Positions 59,466-64,000 of a stretch of 64,000 bases of DNA are shown one piece after another. This DNA comes from Isoetes taiwanensis (taxonomy: Eukaryota; Streptophyta; Lycopodiopsida; Isoetales; Isoetaceae): assembly GCA_021234155.1 (NCBI GenBank), contig JAJEKV010000055.1, forward strand, positions 2,101,090 through 2,165,089, given 5' to 3'. Every line of letters begins with the position of its first letter. The first letter of the stretch is position 1. The notes under the pieces were generated by a model that saw only the letters and a list, made by a program, of their open reading frames with translations, did no database searches and had not been told where the DNA came from. The position numbers were made by a program, and so were the translations under genes.

Positions 59466-62400
59466 CTATGAAGGTTCTTCATCTTCCTCTGCCACTTCGT
59501 CGTCTGTATCCTCGGGATGATCAATAATCCTTTCATCAAACTTTTGTGAAAAACTTGTTAAGGCTGAAAGACGAGATGCCTTTACATGTTCCACTAACAG
59601 TTTATCATTGTCCAATCCATAGCAGTGACGAGATAAAATAGCAGATGCTACCAATGTTGAACCTGTGCCGCTAAGTAGGTCCAATACCAAGCCTTCTTTT
59701 GGACTAAAATTCTCAATAATGAACTCCATGAATGAAATGGACTTCTCGGTGGATTTCCTACCAGGCGTAGTAGGACTTGCTGTAAGTTTACTGCCTTCCA
59801 TGAAGAAATGAGCAAGAGATTGCTTGGAGATTGAAAGACGTTTGTCTGAAATGGACAAATATTAATAAAACATGAAACCAGATATAGTAAAACTAAGATA
59901 AACATAAAGTCAATATACATCAAATAAGATAGCTTATAATGTAATAGATAAAATTGAAGATCACTTACTTGAGAATTGAACATTACTCTGAATGCTTGGT
60001 GAAGTACCCTTTCTTGACCATACAGTCACTAGCAACACATTGCTTGTGAACTTCCCAATTCTGTCCTTCATGTATCCAAAAGGGGCATCCTGATGCAAGT
60101 AGTAAGTTCTAAAAGGCTCCAAGCATTTTAATCTTGCCTCCTTCTCCACCATTCTTGCTTGTTCAACCGAAGAAATAGAGACCAACCAGCCATCATCATC
60201 AAGGCACAATGTGCTTCAACAGAAAGAGGCTTGGATTAAAGAAGTGTTGCATACGTTCCATGGAGGAATCTTAAAATCTTCCCCGCATGACATGTTATTT
60301 GTAGGGAAATCAATAATTACTAGGTCAAACCCCCAATCCCTGACATTACCACCTCTCTTGTACTCATGCAACTTCCTTGCATTTCTCTTTGCAAAATCTC
60401 TAACATTTTGGAAAACTGGAGCTTCTACCTTCTTTGAATATTGTTCATACGTACGCAAAATGTCTCCACAATGCAATTCAAGCGAAGTGTTTGTAATCAC
60501 CTTGGCAATGTCAAAATGTTGGACATCTTCCTCTGAAGTAGCCTCGGATAAATCCAAATCAATTGCTGCAGTAACAGCATGATCTTTAAGAAAGTGTCAC
60601 ACGTTTATTCAAGATCTATATTCACATGAATGCAAAAAAATAATTGAAATTATTTACCAGACGCTTGTGACTTTTCTTGATTTTTTCTCTTTCTTTTCAC
60701 ATCTCTTTTATCGATTGGAGCATCCAAACTTCTTTTTATCTTTTCATTAGAATCCACTTTGTTCTTCAGCTTTGAAACTTTGACATTTGCCTTATACTCT
60801 TCCTCCTCACTTAATGGATATTCTCCACTAGCAAAATCTATCCACCAAGGACAATTTTGAGCTTCATAATCACTTAGACCACCAGGCCTATCCAAGTTCC
60901 CCTTCTTTGAGTACATGGAATTTTCATCTGTGGACTTCCAACATTCCAATTCAATTGGAAGATTTGCTAAAAAATTTTCACGGAGAATGTGCTTGTAATA
61001 TCTGCAAAATTGCACATAACATTTAGATATTTAGATGGATTCTTACAAGAGAAATAAATGAAATAACTATTATACCTGTAGGCTACTCTTCTTGAACTTC
61101 TATCTATCTCATAGGAAGAGACATGAGAGCCGAAGTTGCGCATATGTTTGTGATATGGCTTGAACATGTTGGCTCTGTTCTTTTTAATTTGAAGGCTCGG
61201 AACCAACTTTCCGTGTCCGCACCATGTGGAACTTGAATCAGCAAGTGATATGTTGAAGACGTCTCAGCGAAGACTTCACAAGACTTCTCAACCAAGTGCT
61301 CCAACCAAACTTCCTTTTTTATCCAGTCCTTAAAGCTTTTGTCACCCTTAGGAATCCCATACGTCTTTGTGGATAGATAGCGCATCTGGGCGACATCCAA
61401 TGCACCCAACGATCTCTTATGTCATTGGGTACCTTAGCCTTCACCATTTCAAGCAACTTTTCAATGGACAATCGTGGATGTTTTGGTGTCAAAATCAGCT
61501 CTCGTGAATAAAGATCTAACCAACTTGGACCCAATGCAGATTGACTATGGCAAGCAACTTTCCCATTTTCTCGTACCCATTTATCTTGGACCCTTCTTGT
61601 GGTCGCTTGCTCGCAAGGCCTCTTTGTCATCATTATCTTTTTGTCACGCCAATTCAATCAAGTATCTCCTTATCCATTTGTCTCTATGTCAATTACAAGG
61701 ACAATCCATTTTGTTACGAGCACACAAATGAGGACAAATAAATTCAAAAGGTTTAATAAACAAGTATGTCATGTAACCCGAATAGTATCTTGCAAGAAGC
61801 TGCGGGCGTGGTAGTTGATACCATTGTTCCGCGCTGCGATCGGAAGAAGCATTATCTTTAATCTTCAATGTAGCCGGTATTGCGGATCCAGTTTTTGGAA
61901 AAATATTGCTCCGGATTTGTGTAGCAATTTTGTGGACATCAGATATTGTATCCTTCATTGTGTTTTGAACAACACCATCTTCATTCAACCTAAAATGCAC
62001 ATGAAAATCATCAACAAAAATTCAAAACCATAACAATGCAAAACATGCAACCCACTTACTCATTAACTCGTGGAGGGCCAAATGAGTTGTTGAACATGGC
62101 ACTTCCACATCAATGAAAGACACTTCGACTTCGAATGTGCCCCGCTCTTCTCATAACGTAATTGATGGTTGTAACGTATCTCCATCCATCCACCATCGCT
62201 CTATGGTTACCATCCCAACAAAGAAACATTTTACCTGACAAGTCCTTCCACTCCTCAGAAGCTTCAAGTTCCTTCTCAAAGTCATCGTTAACTTCATTCC
62301 AATAATCATCCCATTTAGAGCGAATAGAATCTGTAACTGGAACATCACATCCCTTAATGGATTTCATGGATAGTACAAACTTTCCTTTCTCGTAAATATC

Positions 62401-62874
62401 CGCTATTACTGAAGAATATCTCTCATTTTAGTATCGATTTTGACATCAAGACGACGGGCTTCATTTCGTAAAACACGACAAAGGGGAATCTTGGGAGGTT
62501 CTGTTCCTCTCTCAATGCGACATTTGCTCATTATGTCAGCCACCATCTCATGAGCAAAAACCTATACAAAGTTCATGATTAAATATTTCACAAGGAGAAA
62601 AAGAAAATGATCCAATTTGAGAGCCACTCACCTGAGCAAATTCTGGATCAGTGGCAGTCATATCCTGAACATCACTTGGTTTGTCTTTCTCTGACATTGG
62701 ACTTTCGATATCTTTGGTCATTGTTGATTCAGTTAACCCTTTGTCAAGGGCTGTAGATTTTGCTTCTTCTTCGGATACCTGTAGTGAATATGAATGCTTC
62801 TGTCGCCTTCGCTTTGGTGGTGTGTACGCTATAGGAACAAATGGGATGGGAGTTTTGTTTCTAGTGTGAACCAT
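59466..62874 (-). pseudogene. Beta-class DNA amino-methyltransferase-like gene, six coding exons, damaged
   Basis: Exons by splice signals and phase: 62874-62632, 62561-62060, 61989-61076, 61001-60658, 60565-59969, 59845-59466. It starts MVHTRNKTPIPFV and has basic stretches (PPKRRRQK; KRDVKRKRKNQEK) likely for nuclear import. Exon 3 has a Cys cluster (CPHLCARNKMDCPC). Exon 5 holds LHCGDI and FDLVIIDFPTNN at the motif IV position, where DPPY or SPPY is usual. Exon 6 has VLDLLSGTGSTLVASA (motif I, AdoMet binding) and YGLDND, then an acidic tail. Motif IV before I is the beta-class order of N4C/N6A methylases. In-frame stops (62110, 61689, 60216) and frameshifts (about 62405, 61650, 61400, 61200) suggest a recent pseudogene or sequence errors. 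The conserved splice sites argue against pure noise. Confidence 0.75.
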
Positions 62875-62904
62875 AACAGACCATGTCCCTATTCTGCACA
62901 CCAC

Positions 62905-63878
62905 CTAAAGTGATCAATAGATATAAAATGAATGCAATGAACCTTTTTTTGGTTTAACAAACAAACATTATGAATGAAAAAACCAACCTTTTTTGAAGAG
63001 GTGCGCCGCCACACTGGGTCTGCAGTCTAGTGTCTGTAGTCTGTTGTCTTCTGCATTATAAGAGACACCACTATCAACAACAACAAATATGGCATATAAT
63101 AAGGCAACCATAATACAGACATGGCACTAGGCTCTTCTGTTCAGAGAATAATAAGACATGGCAACCATATAATAAGTCATGGCAACCATAATACAGACAT
63201 GGCACTAGGCATGAAAGCGTATGAACTGATTATTAAATCCAGAGGTATGAAAGGCTTGAGCAGCTTACATAAACAGAATTTGATAACGTAGACATCAAAA
63301 TGTGAATCAGATAGCTTACCTTAATCTGAGAGGTGCGCCGCCGCACTAGGTCTGCAGTCTGTTGCCATGACTTCAAAATTTGTCTTCTGCCATCAGATTC
63401 CGAGCATCAAAATTTAAGGTCTTCAAAATTTTAAGGTCTTCAAAAATTTAAGGTAGCAAATTTAAGGTCTCTTTCATTCTAACATGACTCTCCTGATTTA
63501 CAAGTGCAGAGAACTTGAAATCTGTTGGAATTAACGCAATCACTAAAATACATTATACTACAACCATATAGGTTGTATTCTTAAGCCATTTACGTCCTAT
63601 GTTTCCCATTGTATACTGGAGACATCTACCATATTCAATTTCCACCATACTACTTTAAAACCACTTTAATGGCTTACCTTTACCTATATGCAGCATAGTC
63701 AAGTAATTACTACCCATGGTAAAAATGTTCCTGTCGTCACCATGGTGTCGAAATGTAGCAGTCTTGGTCTATACCCCTTAGTCCATTAACAAGACATGTG
63801 AAGCCCCATGCCCAAACTGCTCCCTATTATTGATGCTGGTTTTGAAGCCAATATGCTGTACATATTTAATCCTAATGG
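62905..63878. other. 5' flank of the methyltransferase-like locus with repeated segments
   Basis: GAGGTGCGCCGCC(A/G)CACT(G/A)GGTCTGCAGTCT occurs at 62998 and about 63330. GGCAACCATAATACAGACAT occurs at 63103 and 63181, a 78-bp period. CTTTAG at about 62907 (- strand) could be the acceptor of a 5' UTR intron. The GC-rich copies may be alternative first exons or a duplicated promoter piece. Confidence 0.4.
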
Positions 63879-63953
63879 CTAGAAATACGCCAATGACTAG
63901 AAATACGCCAATGCTAGAAATACTCCCATGACTAGAAATACGCCAATGCTGCA
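63879..63953. repeat. Four tandem copies of an 18-bp unit
   Basis: CTAGAAATACGCCAATGA and close variants run head to tail; units vary by a few bases. Confidence 0.8.
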
Positions 63954-64000
63954 TAACTCACACTACAAAGTAGAGTCCTATTCACTCCACTCCAGCTCCC

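Noticed and set aside
63879-63953. CRISPR-like short repeats
   Set aside because: Only four head-to-tail copies with no spacers, in a eukaryotic context.

Overview
The window looks like nuclear DNA of a land plant with a large, transposon-rich genome. The evidence is two intact intron-containing genes with plant-type proteins (TMEM208 and VPS37), GT-AG introns of up to 4.3 kb, low GC outside one element, and dense, mostly broken retrotransposons. A fern or other seed-free plant is my best guess, because the chromovirus here resembles the Tcn1-type lineage. That is an inference, not something the sequence proves.

Layout: 0.1-0.85 kb, 3' end of a LINE (family A). 2.4-8.2 kb, a broken Ty3/gypsy element on the + strand whose RNase H is split by an array of tRNA-headed repeats and which carries extra open frames after pol. 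8.7-10.7 kb, the 3' half of a chromovirus (- strand) with the start of its LTR. 12.4-18.3 kb, TMEM208 (- strand, five coding exons). 22.7-25.9 kb, LINE debris including a 559-bp tandem duplication and a separate LINE endonuclease fragment. 28.3-28.7 kb, a MITE with long inverted repeats. 28.9-32.5 kb, more LINE-A ends. 33.4-35.3 kb, VPS37 (- strand, seven coding exons). 35.8-36.3 kb, another tRNA-headed repeat. 37.5-41.1 kb, a pile-up of four LINE-A fragments in both orientations. 41.4-48.5 kb, an L1-like LINE (- strand) split by a 3.2-kb stretch bounded by 400-bp direct repeats. 50.1-50.5 kb, two possible exons of an unknown gene. 51.5-57.8 kb, a complete-looking 6.2-kb DNA transposon with inverted ends, an 11-bp target duplication and a GC-rich interior. 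57.8-58.3 kb, a TAA-flanked Tourist-like MITE. 59.5-62.9 kb, a multi-exon gene or pseudogene for a beta-class DNA amino-methyltransferase-like protein.

The host genes are unrelated housekeeping genes: TMEM208 acts in ER membrane protein insertion and VPS37 in ESCRT-I sorting. Most of the rest is layered transposon insertion and local tandem duplication. The items most worth pursuing are the methyltransferase-like locus, the palindrome-rich DNA transposon, the post-pol frames of the gypsy relic, and the LINE-A family with a UUCG-hairpin 3' end and interchangeable microsatellite tails. All exon joins were read by eye from splice signals and reading frame; no alignment or database search was run.
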